Positions 7,309 to 15,455 of a stretch of DNA of 38,314 nt are shown here, piece by piece. The notes under the pieces were generated by a model that saw nothing but the letters and a program-made list of their open reading frames with translations, was not told where the DNA came from and ran no database searches. The position numbers and the translations under genes are program-made. Every line of letters starts with the position of its first letter. Within the stretch, counting starts at the first letter, position 1. The stretch is from Pontibacillus litoralis JSM 072002 (lineage in GTDB: Bacteria > Bacillota > Bacilli > Bacillales > BH030062): NCBI RefSeq assembly GCF_000775615.1, contig NZ_AVPG01000027.1, forward strand, positions 1-38,314. The letters are read 5' to 3'.

Positions 7309-8244
7309 TTATACTTCTCTCTTTACGAAAGTCCCTATTGAGATCAATAGGAAAACCAATAAATATGTACTTAACACTATTAAAGAGAAGGTCAAAGTCA
7401 TTCCACTGATAAATGTTGAGCCATTAAAATACATGTTGAGGTTTGTGTTAGCGAATAAAGAGTACTTGATTCCTTCGAAATGAGGTGCAATTAACCTTGT
7501 AACGTTTCCACTTGTTAAATATAGAAAAAGAGAAATAGCCATTGATAGTGCGGTACTTCTAAATACCGTCGAAAGAGTAAGACCAATCATTGCAACGACA
7601 AACAAACTGACAGCAGATAAAAAGAAGTGCCTCATCACAACTAGTGAAAAGCTTTCTTCAATAACTTTCCCTTCTTGGACTGAAAGATAGATTTTTTCAC
7701 CTCCGCCTCCAAAGGCAATCCCCCCTATAATCAAAGAAAATAATAGTTGAAGGGACACTACAAAAAATGTAAAGGTGAATAGGGTAAGAATCTTAGAGCT
7801 AATGAATTTCCATTTTTGCAAGGGGGTCGCCATGAGCGTGTTGATGGTTTTCCAGTGATGTTCAGAGGAGACCAGGTGCGCTGCAATGGAAATGATAATT
7901 AAACCAGCAAATGAAAGCACGATCTTGCTAAAATAAGCAAATGACCATAAATTTATAGAGTCTTTAGGCTTTAAGTTCTCTGCTATACGGTACTCATTTA
8001 TCAAAATGGTCTTTTCATGTGAAGAACTCATTAAGCTTCCTTCGGGAAGCTTCTTTATCTCTTTTTGAAGTACCTCATTTTGAGAGGCTAGACTCATTTT
8101 CCAATTATCAGAAGTGGGTTCTGTTGTCTGTGTAGATTTATAGATTGCCCCACCTACATTAAGGATCAAAAATACCGCAACTACCAGGAGGATAATGTTT
8201 TGACTACGTAGTTTTTTCCATTCACCTAACAGTATTTTAAACAC
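7309..8244 (-). CDS. ABC-2 type permease, probable lantibiotic self-immunity (LanE/LanG-like)
   Basis: The roughly 311-residue membrane protein starts VFKILLGEWKKLRSQNIILL. It has one N-terminal membrane helix, an external loop of about 90 residues (TQTTEPTSDNWKMSLASQ onward), then about five more helices: KIVLSFAGLIIISIAAHLV, LTLFTFTFFVVSLQLLF, FLSAVSLFVVAMIGLTL and two others. That topology is typical of ABC-2 permeases such as BcrB and LanE/LanG. The GTG at 8244 overlaps the ATPase stop and follows GGAAGGGGGG; a longer frame from 8271 would run 35 bases into the ATPase. It pairs with the ATPase just upstream. Export of the producer's own lantibiotic is inferred from its place in the operon. 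One permease instead of the usual E and G pair suggests a homodimer. Confidence 0.75.
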   Translation of the reverse strand: MFKILLGEWKKLRSQNIILLVVAVFLILNVGGAIYKSTQTTEPTSDNWKMSLASQNEVLQKEIKKLPEGSLMSSSHEKTILINEYRIAENLKPKDSINLWSFAYFSKIVLSFAGLIIISIAAHLVSSEHHWKTINTLMATPLQKWKFISSKILTLFTFTFFVVSLQLLFSLIIGGIAFGGGGEKIYLSVQEGKVIEESFSLVVMRHFFLSAVSLFVVAMIGLTLSTVFRSTALSMAISLFLYLTSGNVTRLIAPHFEGIKYSLFANTNLNMYFNGSTFISGMTLTFSLIVLSTYLLVFLLISIGTFVKREV

Positions 8245-9157
8245 TCTTTTCCCCCCCTTCCATTGCTTCATGGTAGTGTTCTTTAATTCCTCTTTTTACT
8301 TCTGTCATTGAAGTGATATTTATTTCATTTGAAAGAAGCAAAAACATTACTTGTGAATAATCTTTTCTCAGTAATGTGAATTCAATTTGAGACGAATTAA
8401 GAATTTCCGTATTTTCACCAAATTGAACATCCAACAACTGCTGAGCCTTATTGGGATTATCCAGTTCAATACGTAAGGTTACTGTACCGTCTGATACCAA
8501 CTTTGTTTCATCTATAGATTTAACTTCACCATTCGACAAAATCGCATATCTATCACAAATCTCTTCTACTTCAAGTAAATTATGGCTCGAAATCAGTACT
8601 GTTAAGTTTTGTTCTTTGCGCAAACGCAATATTAATTGTTTAAACTCTTCGCTTACTATTGGATCTAATGTGTTCGTTGGTTCATCAAGAATCAAAATTT
8701 CAGGGTCATGGAGGATTGCACTTGCTATGCCAAGACGTTGTTTCATACCAAGAGAGTACTTTTTGAATTTTTTATTTTTTGAGTTAATCATTCCCACTAA
8801 ATCAAGGATATGTTCAATTTTATCTTGAGTGATATTAGAATAGCTCTGTGAAAAATATTTTAAATTTTGTTCTCCAGTAAAAAAAGGGTAAAACGAAGGG
8901 GACTCAATCATAGATCCTATTTTTTTCAATGCATAAGCTCGTTCAGTTTTCACGGGTCTTCCTAATACTGAAATGTTTCCTTTATTAATTTTAGTTAGGC
9001 CTAATAGGGTTTTCATTAAGGTAGTTTTTCCAGCACCATTCGGACCTACTAATCCAAAAATTTCCCCTCGCTCTAAGGTTATTGAAACATCCTTTAAAAC
9101 CTCTGTCCGGCTAAGTATTTTACTAACTCCTCGACATTCTAATACAACCTCATCCAT
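8237..9157 (-). CDS. ABC transporter ATPase, probable lantibiotic self-immunity (LanF-like)
   Basis: A cytoplasmic ATPase of the BcrA/LanF type, about 306 residues. Visible motifs are Walker A GLVGPNGAGKTT (about residue 35), signature SLGMKQRLGIA, Walker B ILILDEPTNTLD, and the H-loop SSHNLLEVEEICD. The last 90 residues form the regulatory extension usual in this family (LRIELDNPNKAQQLLDVQF and after). Start choice: the ATG at 9157 lies 6 bases after GGAGGGG, whereas the upstream ATGs at 9172 and 9163 overlap that site. The gene is 18 bases after the small membrane protein and overlaps the permease start, so all are one transcript. It would power efflux of the cluster's own peptides; that substrate is inferred from context. 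Related BcrA exporters can give bacitracin resistance. Confidence 0.8.
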   Translation of the reverse strand: MDEVVLECRGVSKILSRTEVLKDVSITLERGEIFGLVGPNGAGKTTLMKTLLGLTKINKGNISVLGRPVKTERAYALKKIGSMIESPSFYPFFTGEQNLKYFSQSYSNITQDKIEHILDLVGMINSKNKKFKKYSLGMKQRLGIASAILHDPEILILDEPTNTLDPIVSEEFKQLILRLRKEQNLTVLISSHNLLEVEEICDRYAILSNGEVKSIDETKLVSDGTVTLRIELDNPNKAQQLLDVQFGENTEILNSSQIEFTLLRKDYSQVMFLLLSNEINITSMTEVKRGIKEHYHEAMEGGEKSV

Positions 9158-9175
9158 TTGCATCCCCTCCATTGA

Positions 9176-9490
9176 TTAATACTTTCTGTTTAGAGTAAAC
9201 AAAGTAATTCCCAAAAAGAAATTAACAAGTAAGACGATTGTAATAACACCAGCTCTGAAATCTGCAAATGTCAGGTCGACCAACCTGTTAACAATAAACA
9301 AAATAAGTATGGCCGCTAGGCAGAAAAAATAAGAATATTGGTAAGCAAGACTTGTGATTTTTTGACCACGTTCATCATTTTCGCTGCTTGAGAAAAAAAT
9401 CGCGTACATTGAAGGGATAATAGATAAAAACACTAAAATCGTAAGATAATTCTCTTTAAGTTGCTCTATTATATTTGCTATCTCATTCAT
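9176..9490 (-). CDS. Small three-helix membrane protein, CylR1-like
   Basis: 104 residues with three hydrophobic segments: YLTILVFLSIIPSMYAIFFS (residues 15-34), YSYFFCLAAILILFIVNRLV, and VITIVLLVNFFLGITLFTL. There is a charged loop SSSENDERGQK between the first two. The gene starts inside the stop of the upstream XRE gene (TAATG), so the pair is translationally coupled. In the Enterococcus faecalis cytolysin system, the two-peptide lantibiotic relative, a small membrane protein (CylR1) and a small XRE protein (CylR2) together keep the toxin operon off. Size, topology and the partner gene match that pair. Sequence similarity is weak by eye, so the CylR1 assignment rests mostly on context. It could instead be one of the many membrane proteins paired with XRE regulators. 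Confidence 0.6.
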   Translation of the reverse strand: MNEIANIIEQLKENYLTILVFLSIIPSMYAIFFSSSENDERGQKITSLAYQYSYFFCLAAILILFIVNRLVDLTFADFRAGVITIVLLVNFFLGITLFTLNRKY

Positions 9491-9717
9491 TATTTCTCCT
9501 CCAATTCTGAATAACTAAATATGTCCTGAATATCCACTTCAAATAATTTTGCCAATTTAAACGATAAGATTAAAGAAGGGTTGTATTTGTTAGCTTCAAT
9601 CGAAATAATTGTTTGACGGCTCACTCCAACTTTGGTAGCTACATCTTCTTGAGACCATTTTTTTTGTGCACGCAATACATTAAGTTGATTATTTAATTGA
9701 CCTTGATGTTTCGCCAT
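9490..9717 (-). CDS. CylR2-like XRE regulator
   Basis: 75 residues, almost entirely one HTH: LNVLRAQKKWSQEDVATKVG, then VSRQTIISIEANKYNPSLIL, and LAKLFEVDIQDIFSY. The series SRQTI-x-x-IE-x-NKYNPSL with a final DIF is typical of the CylR2/YozG group, which bind DNA as dimers and repress operons next to them. The ATG at 9717 follows GAGGTGAATAGCC. The promoter in front contains an 18-bp inverted repeat overlapping the -35, the natural site for autorepression. It is coupled to the membrane protein gene and then to the ABC exporter, so it probably controls immunity and possibly the structural genes upstream. The identity of the inducing signal is unknown. Confidence 0.75.
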   Translation of the reverse strand: MAKHQGQLNNQLNVLRAQKKWSQEDVATKVGVSRQTIISIEANKYNPSLILSFKLAKLFEVDIQDIFSYSELEEK

Positions 9718-9757
9718 GGCTATTCACCTCTTACTACAACAGTAAAATATTTCATAC

Positions 9758-9804
9758 AAAAAGTAAAGTATTTTTAACTTAATGTCAAAAATACTTCACT
9801 TTTT
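9758..9804 (-). promoter_or_regulatory. Promoter with overlapping inverted-repeat operator before the CylR2-like gene
   Basis: On the minus strand there is a perfect -35 TTGACA (9788-9783), a 17-base spacer and a -10 TACTTT (9765-9760). Two 18-base arms (9787-9804 and 9758-9775) form an inverted repeat with one mismatch around an 11-base centre. One arm covers the -35 edge and the other the -10. A related half-site, ATATTTTACTGTTG, follows downstream. The repeat may also fold in RNA as a terminator for lanM1, since it sits 13 bases after the lanM1 stop. Dual use is inference. Confidence 0.65.
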
Positions 9805-9816
9805 TGTTGGATATCC

Positions 9817-12800
9817 CTATTGTGTGTTGGGCTTCTCTAGTATTAACACTGATGGTACTTGATTAGGACTTGCCAATCTTAAGAGACCATAACCAATGCT
9901 GGCTATCCCGTTTAATAAACCGACTGAGTTAATATCCGCCTGAATTTGTGAATTAGAAAATACCTCTTGAATAATCTGTTCTCTAAGTGCGCTAACTTTT
10001 TGTTTTTTGTATCCATCCATCTTTACTTCAGCGACCATCAGGATATCAATTAACCCCATATCGCCATGACATAGCGAATAATTTTTCCCAGTCTTTGAGA
10101 GCATCCCTGAATTATACGCAGCTTCTATATCTCTGCTTAGTTCATCATTTTCAATTCCACTTTCATGTAGAATACACCTAGATAGCAGTATTCCTGGGCC
10201 GCCGTGGCACCATGCTAAAAGATACTTATCCAAATGCGTACTAAACCAGTTACCTTTTTCAGCATTAAAGAATGTATTTTCATAATTAATACCATTTTGA
10301 ATAATCTCTTCTAATTGGTCAGATGGACGATATCTAAAGTACCTAGATAAGGCAGCAATAATTCCGGCATTACCATGAGAAAAACCAATATACGGATCCT
10401 TATCGGCGTCATTATGAGGGACCCAAGCTACCCCAACATTTTGTGGTTGAGAATTTTCAATTAGGTGGTTAACTAATTTTCTACTTATCTGTAACATCCA
10501 GTCTTCCTTATACTCTTCATATAAATTCATTAAGATCATTAAAGCCCCAGCAGAACCACCGATAAGATCATATACTTTATCCTGTGCAATAAATTTATCA
10601 AATAAAACGGCATTTTGTTTTGCCGCCTCTTTAAGTCCGTCATCCTGAAGAACTTCTCCTAGATGATGGAGGCTATAGACAATTCCGCCAATTCCTAAAT
10701 ATCCTCCTAAGTTTACATTCTCAGGTTCAACTAAATCAGGTAGCATTTTTATAATTGGATTCAATGTAGCGTAAGCTGCTTGTTTATATCTTGGATTTCC
10801 TGTTAATTTCCAGAGATATGAAAAATAAAGAGCGATTCCGGGGTTTCCATCATATAGGCCGGGCCCCGTAATGGAATAAACCCAAGTATTCTCATTTCCC
10901 CCTTTAGTAACCATACTTGTCCAACATAACTCTAGACCATCTTCATCCTCATTTTTTATAGCGCTATCCAACAGAATTTCAGCAATTTCTTCTGCCCTCT
11001 TTATGAGGCCTTCTGAATTTCCTGGATGGTGATTTACTTCTTTAAAGTGAAGAAGTTTAATGTCAGTTTCACTATAAACTGCGGATATAGTAGCCGCTAT
11101 AATATTAAGTTGACTTTCATGATCTTCTTGACTAAGTCGAGCTATTTTTTCTAAACTCAAGGTAAGACCATCTTTATAATAGAAATTGTCTATGCTTGAA
11201 TGGTTTGATGACATGATTCCTTTTCCTTCAGGCGTAGAGGAAAAGTAAGGAATGTCCCCTTCCAACATATCTTCTATTTCATAATCAACTACCCGATTTA
11301 TCGCTTCTTCTTGTTTGGCTCTCAAACGATTTAACAGTACTTCTCGATCGACTTGATTTCGCATGAAATCTGGATGATAACTAAGATTAAGTAGCTTTCC
11401 ATATTTCATAGTATCTCTGAATATTTTCCTAGTTTCTTTTCCTTTAAAAGATTTTATTCTGCTTACTAGTTCTGTTTTATTTGTTAAGAAGAAATTATAA
11501 ATCGAGGAGAATCCATCTATTATATCCTCTAAATAGTCACCTATTTGAAGGCTCACCCCTTTGATCTGAGGAGTATTTAAGCCTGGTGAAAGTGTTCCAT
11601 GCCTTTTTTCTATCATTACTTCATCGGTGTACTGATTGGAGACAACCTCTGTTTTAAATGGCAACTCTTTATTGCCTAAGGAATTTCCAATTCCACTTAA
11701 GTCAATGTTAGAATCGTCCTGATCCTTTAAAGCACTATTTGGGATAAGACCCGTGGACAAAACTGAGTCATTAATTAACTGTAACGACTTATTTACAACT
11801 TTGCTTTTGGTCGCTTCATGATTTGAAGATACCGTGTGATGGAAAAGTGACTCTAAATCGATTAAAACAGGATGTTCCCCGTTAGAAATAATGTTTTCAT
11901 AATGGAAATCTGTAGCATTCATCACATGAAGAATACCCAGTAATTGCCCCGTTCGATTATAGAAGTTGGATACTTCCATAGTGGTATTACAATTTTGGTA
12001 TGGTATGAATTCAGACCATCCGTAATCTCCTAGATCGAGGATTTCTGTTGTTTTTAATTTGTTATCTGTTGACCCACTTTCATTAATCCAAGAAATAAAT
12101 CGTTGGAATTCAGCATCAATGGAAAGACTCCTTGGCTTATAAACTACCTTTTTTCCGTTTTCAAATTCAAGGATTGTGACGGTTTTACCTCGTTTATGCG
12201 AGTCACCACTTCCTATATGAATATTTTTCATCATGGAAGCAGGATCTATTCCTAGTTTTTTTTCTAAAAGTAGCTCATCTTCTTTATATTTAGTGAATAA
12301 TTCTAATAAGAAACGTTTAAAATTCACAATTTTTGTTGATATTAATCTGAACAAGACAGGGTATTCATGGTACAGCGATTGTTTGTAATCATCGTCTTGC
12401 AAAAACTTATTAAAAGCTTGATATCTTTCTCTTGAAGAATCACCTTTAAGCTTACCCATTAAGCGTAAAGAATTAATTTCTAAGATAAGTGTTTTATGAC
12501 TTACCGTATAAATTAAATCAACAAAATGTTTTATGATGTCATTTTTACAAGAATATGTAATTTCAACGTTTAAATGTTTCATTTTATTATGAAAAAGATC
12601 ATAATAAAACTCTTTCAGAAATGGTTCGAAAAAAGGATAAAACGGTACAAATGATAAATCCATATTGGTAAACTCGCTATCCTCAATCGAACTGGAACTG
12701 GTACCTTGGAAAAATTCGTTCTGTTGTAATAGTTGACTTAACCAATCACTTTTCTTCAAAAATTCGGGTTCGACATCTGACTCAAAGTGATTTTCCAAGA

Positions 12801-12981
12801 ATCCAGAAGTAATGTTATAATGTTGCTTAAATATTTGATCTATCTTTGTAGGGTCTTCCCCTTCTAGGATTTCATTCCAAAAGCCTTTAGCTGCATTTAA
12901 ATCCACCTTTTGTTTGGGATGATGATTTTCGCTTATACGTTCATTTATGGTTAATGAGCGATAAAGATGGGAAATAGTCAT
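9817..12981 (-). CDS. lanM1: Class II lanthipeptide synthetase LanM1 (alpha-peptide modifying)
   Basis: The 1054-residue bifunctional enzyme dehydrates Ser/Thr of the precursor and then closes thioether rings. The N-terminal DUF4135 dehydratase part holds the kinase-like motifs GSGDSHKRGKTVTILEFENG with VVYKPRSLSID, then ATDFHYENII and PVLIDLESLF. The C-terminal LanC-like cyclase part holds GFSHGNAGI, WCHGGPG (zinc ligand C925) and LCHGDMG (C971 and H972). The ATG follows AGAGGTGATATT. It stands directly behind lanA1, so by analogy with HalM1/LicM1 it should act on the alpha precursor; substrate choice is inference from adjacency. All expected zinc ligands are present and the length is normal, so the enzyme looks intact. 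A hairpin between lanA1 and this gene may lower its expression relative to the precursor. Confidence 0.93.
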   Translation of the reverse strand: MTISHLYRSLTINERISENHHPKQKVDLNAAKGFWNEILEGEDPTKIDQIFKQHYNITSGFLENHFESDVEPEFLKKSDWLSQLLQQNEFFQGTSSSSIEDSEFTNMDLSFVPFYPFFEPFLKEFYYDLFHNKMKHLNVEITYSCKNDIIKHFVDLIYTVSHKTLILEINSLRLMGKLKGDSSRERYQAFNKFLQDDDYKQSLYHEYPVLFRLISTKIVNFKRFLLELFTKYKEDELLLEKKLGIDPASMMKNIHIGSGDSHKRGKTVTILEFENGKKVVYKPRSLSIDAEFQRFISWINESGSTDNKLKTTEILDLGDYGWSEFIPYQNCNTTMEVSNFYNRTGQLLGILHVMNATDFHYENIISNGEHPVLIDLESLFHHTVSSNHEATKSKVVNKSLQLINDSVLSTGLIPNSALKDQDDSNIDLSGIGNSLGNKELPFKTEVVSNQYTDEVMIEKRHGTLSPGLNTPQIKGVSLQIGDYLEDIIDGFSSIYNFFLTNKTELVSRIKSFKGKETRKIFRDTMKYGKLLNLSYHPDFMRNQVDREVLLNRLRAKQEEAINRVVDYEIEDMLEGDIPYFSSTPEGKGIMSSNHSSIDNFYYKDGLTLSLEKIARLSQEDHESQLNIIAATISAVYSETDIKLLHFKEVNHHPGNSEGLIKRAEEIAEILLDSAIKNEDEDGLELCWTSMVTKGGNENTWVYSITGPGLYDGNPGIALYFSYLWKLTGNPRYKQAAYATLNPIIKMLPDLVEPENVNLGGYLGIGGIVYSLHHLGEVLQDDGLKEAAKQNAVLFDKFIAQDKVYDLIGGSAGALMILMNLYEEYKEDWMLQISRKLVNHLIENSQPQNVGVAWVPHNDADKDPYIGFSHGNAGIIAALSRYFRYRPSDQLEEIIQNGINYENTFFNAEKGNWFSTHLDKYLLAWCHGGPGILLSRCILHESGIENDELSRDIEAAYNSGMLSKTGKNYSLCHGDMGLIDILMVAEVKMDGYKKQKVSALREQIIQEVFSNSQIQADINSVGLLNGIASIGYGLLRLASPNQVPSVLILEKPNTQ

Positions 12982-13006
12982 AATATCACCTCTATAAAAT
13001 TAAAAT

Positions 13007-13041
13007 AAGAGGGATTAGTTTGGCGTAACTCTCTCCCTCTT
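13007..13041 (-). terminator. Attenuator-like hairpin between lanA1 and lanM1
   Basis: On the minus strand AAGAGGGA (13041-13034) pairs perfectly with TCCCTCTT (13014-13007) around a 19-base loop, followed by ATTTTAATTTT. It begins 8 bases after the lanA1 stop codon. A leaky terminator or RNA-stabilising hairpin after the structural gene is common in lantibiotic operons and would give more precursor than enzyme. The tail is not a clean T-run, so partial read-through is expected. Confidence 0.6.
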
Positions 13042-13048
13042 GGTATTA

Positions 13049-13303
13049 TTAATTGTTACATTGATTTTGACATTCAACAGTTATTGTACACATATGTCCT
13101 GGATTTCCAAGAAAATAACTTGCAGCCGCACAAGTTAATGTAGTGAGGACCGTTTCAGCCCAACGTTCCTCGTTACCACCTTGAATTTGAAGAAGTTCCT
13201 CTTCTTTAAGCTCTACCATTGGATCTTCGATAGGAAGCTTAGTTTGATTACCTTGCATATTTCTATAATATGGGTTCTTCCACGCTTTTAATTCGTTGCT
13301 CAT
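13049..13303 (-). CDS. lanA1: Two-peptide lanthipeptide alpha precursor LanA1
   Basis: An 84-residue precursor starting at the ATG at 13303 behind AAAGGAGGTGAGAGTC. The 43-residue acidic leader ends EELLQIQGG, a double-glycine site for the LanT C39 peptidase. The 41-residue rest starts NEERWAETVLTTLTC and carries Cys at core positions 15, 29, 35 and 39. It contains LGNPGHMCTITVEC, the mersacidin-type lipid II binding motif (CTxTxEC) shared by the alpha peptides of haloduracin, lichenicidin and plantaricin W. The Ser before YFLGN keeps the ring layout of lichenicidin alpha. Seven Ser/Thr residues in the core are available for four thioether rings. The first several residues after GG (NEER or NEERWAE) have no counterpart in known mature alpha peptides as I recall them and may be trimmed by LanP. 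Its start lies inside the 3' end of lanT. Confidence 0.93.
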   Translation of the reverse strand: MSNELKAWKNPYYRNMQGNQTKLPIEDPMVELKEEELLQIQGGNEERWAETVLTTLTCAAASYFLGNPGHMCTITVECQNQCNN

Positions 13304-15455
13304 GACTCTCACCTCCTTTCAAGTCTAAATTTTCATTGGTTTCAAATAGTGACCGATAGTAGCCATCTAAAGTTATCAACTCTTCATGACTTCCTATTGC
13401 AGAAATTACTCCATTATTTAGAACAATGATTTTATCAGCATTACGAATAGTAGATAAACGATGCGCTATCACTATTCTTGTACAGTCCATGTTCGAAAGA
13501 ATGTCATCAATCTTTTTCTCGTTTAGGCTATCTAAGGAATTTGTCGCTTCATCTAAAACCAAAATTTTAGGAGACGGTGCTAACGCTCTTGCTATGGCAA
13601 TACGCTGTTTTTGTCCGCCAGAAAAATTTTGTCCTTGTTCAGAGATAACTGTGTCGTAATTCATGGGAATCGCCATAATCTCATCATGAATTTGCGCAAT
13701 CTTTGCGGCACGTACAATGTCTTCATCTTTCAGATGCTCGTTTTGAGTTTTAATGTTGTCATAGATTGATTGATTAAAGAGAAAAGGCTCTTGGTTTACA
13801 ATTCCCATCTGATTTCTTGTGTGCGATTTATCCAAATCCTCTAAGTTTACACCATCATAAAAGATATCCCCTCCAGTAGGTATATGAAGACCGACAAGCA
13901 AGTTGGCAAGTGTACTTTTCCCAGATCCTGAGGCTCCAACTATCGCTATTTTTTCTCCGGATTTTATTTCTAGATTTATATCTCTTATTACATTTTCAGC
14001 ATACTTCGTATAGGCAAAATCAACATTTTTAAACGTAATATTTCCTTGTAGTTCTTTTTTTTCATACGATTTATTCTCATCATATTCTGTAGGAGTATCT
14101 ACAACGTCTCTTACTCTTCTTAAGTACACTTTTAATTGATAGAATGTTTCCACTTGAAATATGAGTGAATTAGAAGTGCTGATAAAAAATGTAGCGATGG
14201 ATTGAAATGCTATAAGCTCTCCTAAAGATAAGCTTCCACCAAGAACCTTTGGTGCCCCAATCCAAATCACAGCGAGAGGCATGAAATATGTAAGTCCACC
14301 ACTGAAAGACGTTATAAACCCAAATATTCTTTCTTTTTTTACAAATGAACTTGCAAAATCAGAGTAGAGTGAATTCCATCTTTTGGATACTATATTTTCT
14401 GCCCCAGCTATCTTAATATTTAAGACACCCATGATCGACTCTGTTTGGTATGAATAGAGTTTGGTATCCTTTGTGAGCTCATCTCTGTTCATTTCATGCA
14501 TAATCGGTCTGAAAGCGAATATGAACAAGTACAGTAGAACAGTAAATCCAATTAAATAGCTGGCTAAGTAGATTGATTGGTAAACCATGTAACCTAATAT
14601 GATAATTAATAAGACTGCGTCCAGTAAACTCTTCATAATTTGATTAGAAAGTATTTGCCGGATCGATCTTAAATTTGCGAATCGATAAATTAGGTCTCCT
14701 GATTGGCGAACCTGAAAGAAGCTATACGGAATTTTCAACAAGTGACTAAAATACTCCCAAGACATCTCATAGTCCAAATATTTAAACATTCGTATGGCGA
14801 CTTCATTTCTTAATAAATTGAAGACAAAATATGCCACAAATGTGATTAAGATCCCTTGGAGGAATAATGAGAGCAGCTGAGCATTATTATCTAAAAGCAT
14901 GTTATCTATGATCTTTTGAGTAAATATAGGGGTGATCAAGACAAAAGCTTGTAAAATCACATTAACTGCTAACATCATGAACAGTATTTTAGGACGACTA
15001 GCTAATATCTTTAAATATGGCTTCCACAAACTCTTTTCCTTTTGAGGAACAAAGTCTTCATTAGGGGTTAGCGATAAAACATAACCAGAATAATGTTCTC
15101 TGAACTCCTCTACTTTCAATTTTTTCCGTCCATGCGCAGGGTCCAAGATGATGTAGTTTTTTTTTGTCACTTTCTCTAAAACAACAAAGTGCTTAGCATC
15201 CCAATAGAGAATAACAGGATAATCTACTTGATTCAGGTTTTCACAGGGTAACTTGTAACATTTAGATTCAAACCCTAGTTCTTGTCCAACTTTATATAAG
15301 TCGTAAAGGGTATTTCCATCTCTGCCGTTCCCTACTCGATCTCTTAATTCGAATAAAGGAATGTGTTTTTGATAATATCCCGAAACCATGGCCACACATG
15401 CAAGACCACATTCGGTTTGGCTCATTTGTTCAATAAATGGTATTTTTTTTTTCAC
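13263..15455 (-). CDS. lanT: Lanthipeptide exporter/leader peptidase LanT (C39-ABC)
   Basis: The 730-residue membrane protein has three parts. The first is an N-terminal C39 cysteine peptidase (MSQTECGLAC with C16, H89 in DAKHFVVLE, D105 in ILDPAHG). The second is a six-helix ABC exporter core (about 155-430). The third is a nucleotide-binding domain with Walker A GASGSGKST, signature FSGGQKQR, Walker B ILVLDEATNSLD and switch IAHRLST. It cleaves precursors after the double-Gly/Gly-Ala site and exports them. The start is a GTG overlapping the lanM2 stop by one base, so translation is coupled; the ribosome site (AAGGGTGA) is modest. The last 14 codons run past the lanA1 start, an unusual overlap that may reflect extension of the original C-terminus. 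One transporter appears to serve both precursors. Confidence 0.93.
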   Translation of the reverse strand: MKKKIPFIEQMSQTECGLACVAMVSGYYQKHIPLFELRDRVGNGRDGNTLYDLYKVGQELGFESKCYKLPCENLNQVDYPVILYWDAKHFVVLEKVTKKNYIILDPAHGRKKLKVEEFREHYSGYVLSLTPNEDFVPQKEKSLWKPYLKILASRPKILFMMLAVNVILQAFVLITPIFTQKIIDNMLLDNNAQLLSLFLQGILITFVAYFVFNLLRNEVAIRMFKYLDYEMSWEYFSHLLKIPYSFFQVRQSGDLIYRFANLRSIRQILSNQIMKSLLDAVLLIIILGYMVYQSIYLASYLIGFTVLLYLFIFAFRPIMHEMNRDELTKDTKLYSYQTESIMGVLNIKIAGAENIVSKRWNSLYSDFASSFVKKERIFGFITSFSGGLTYFMPLAVIWIGAPKVLGGSLSLGELIAFQSIATFFISTSNSLIFQVETFYQLKVYLRRVRDVVDTPTEYDENKSYEKKELQGNITFKNVDFAYTKYAENVIRDINLEIKSGEKIAIVGASGSGKSTLANLLVGLHIPTGGDIFYDGVNLEDLDKSHTRNQMGIVNQEPFLFNQSIYDNIKTQNEHLKDEDIVRAAKIAQIHDEIMAIPMNYDTVISEQGQNFSGGQKQRIAIARALAPSPKILVLDEATNSLDSLNEKKIDDILSNMDCTRIVIAHRLSTIRNADKIIVLNNGVISAIGSHEELITLDGYYRSLFETNENLDLKGGESHEQRIKSVEEPIL

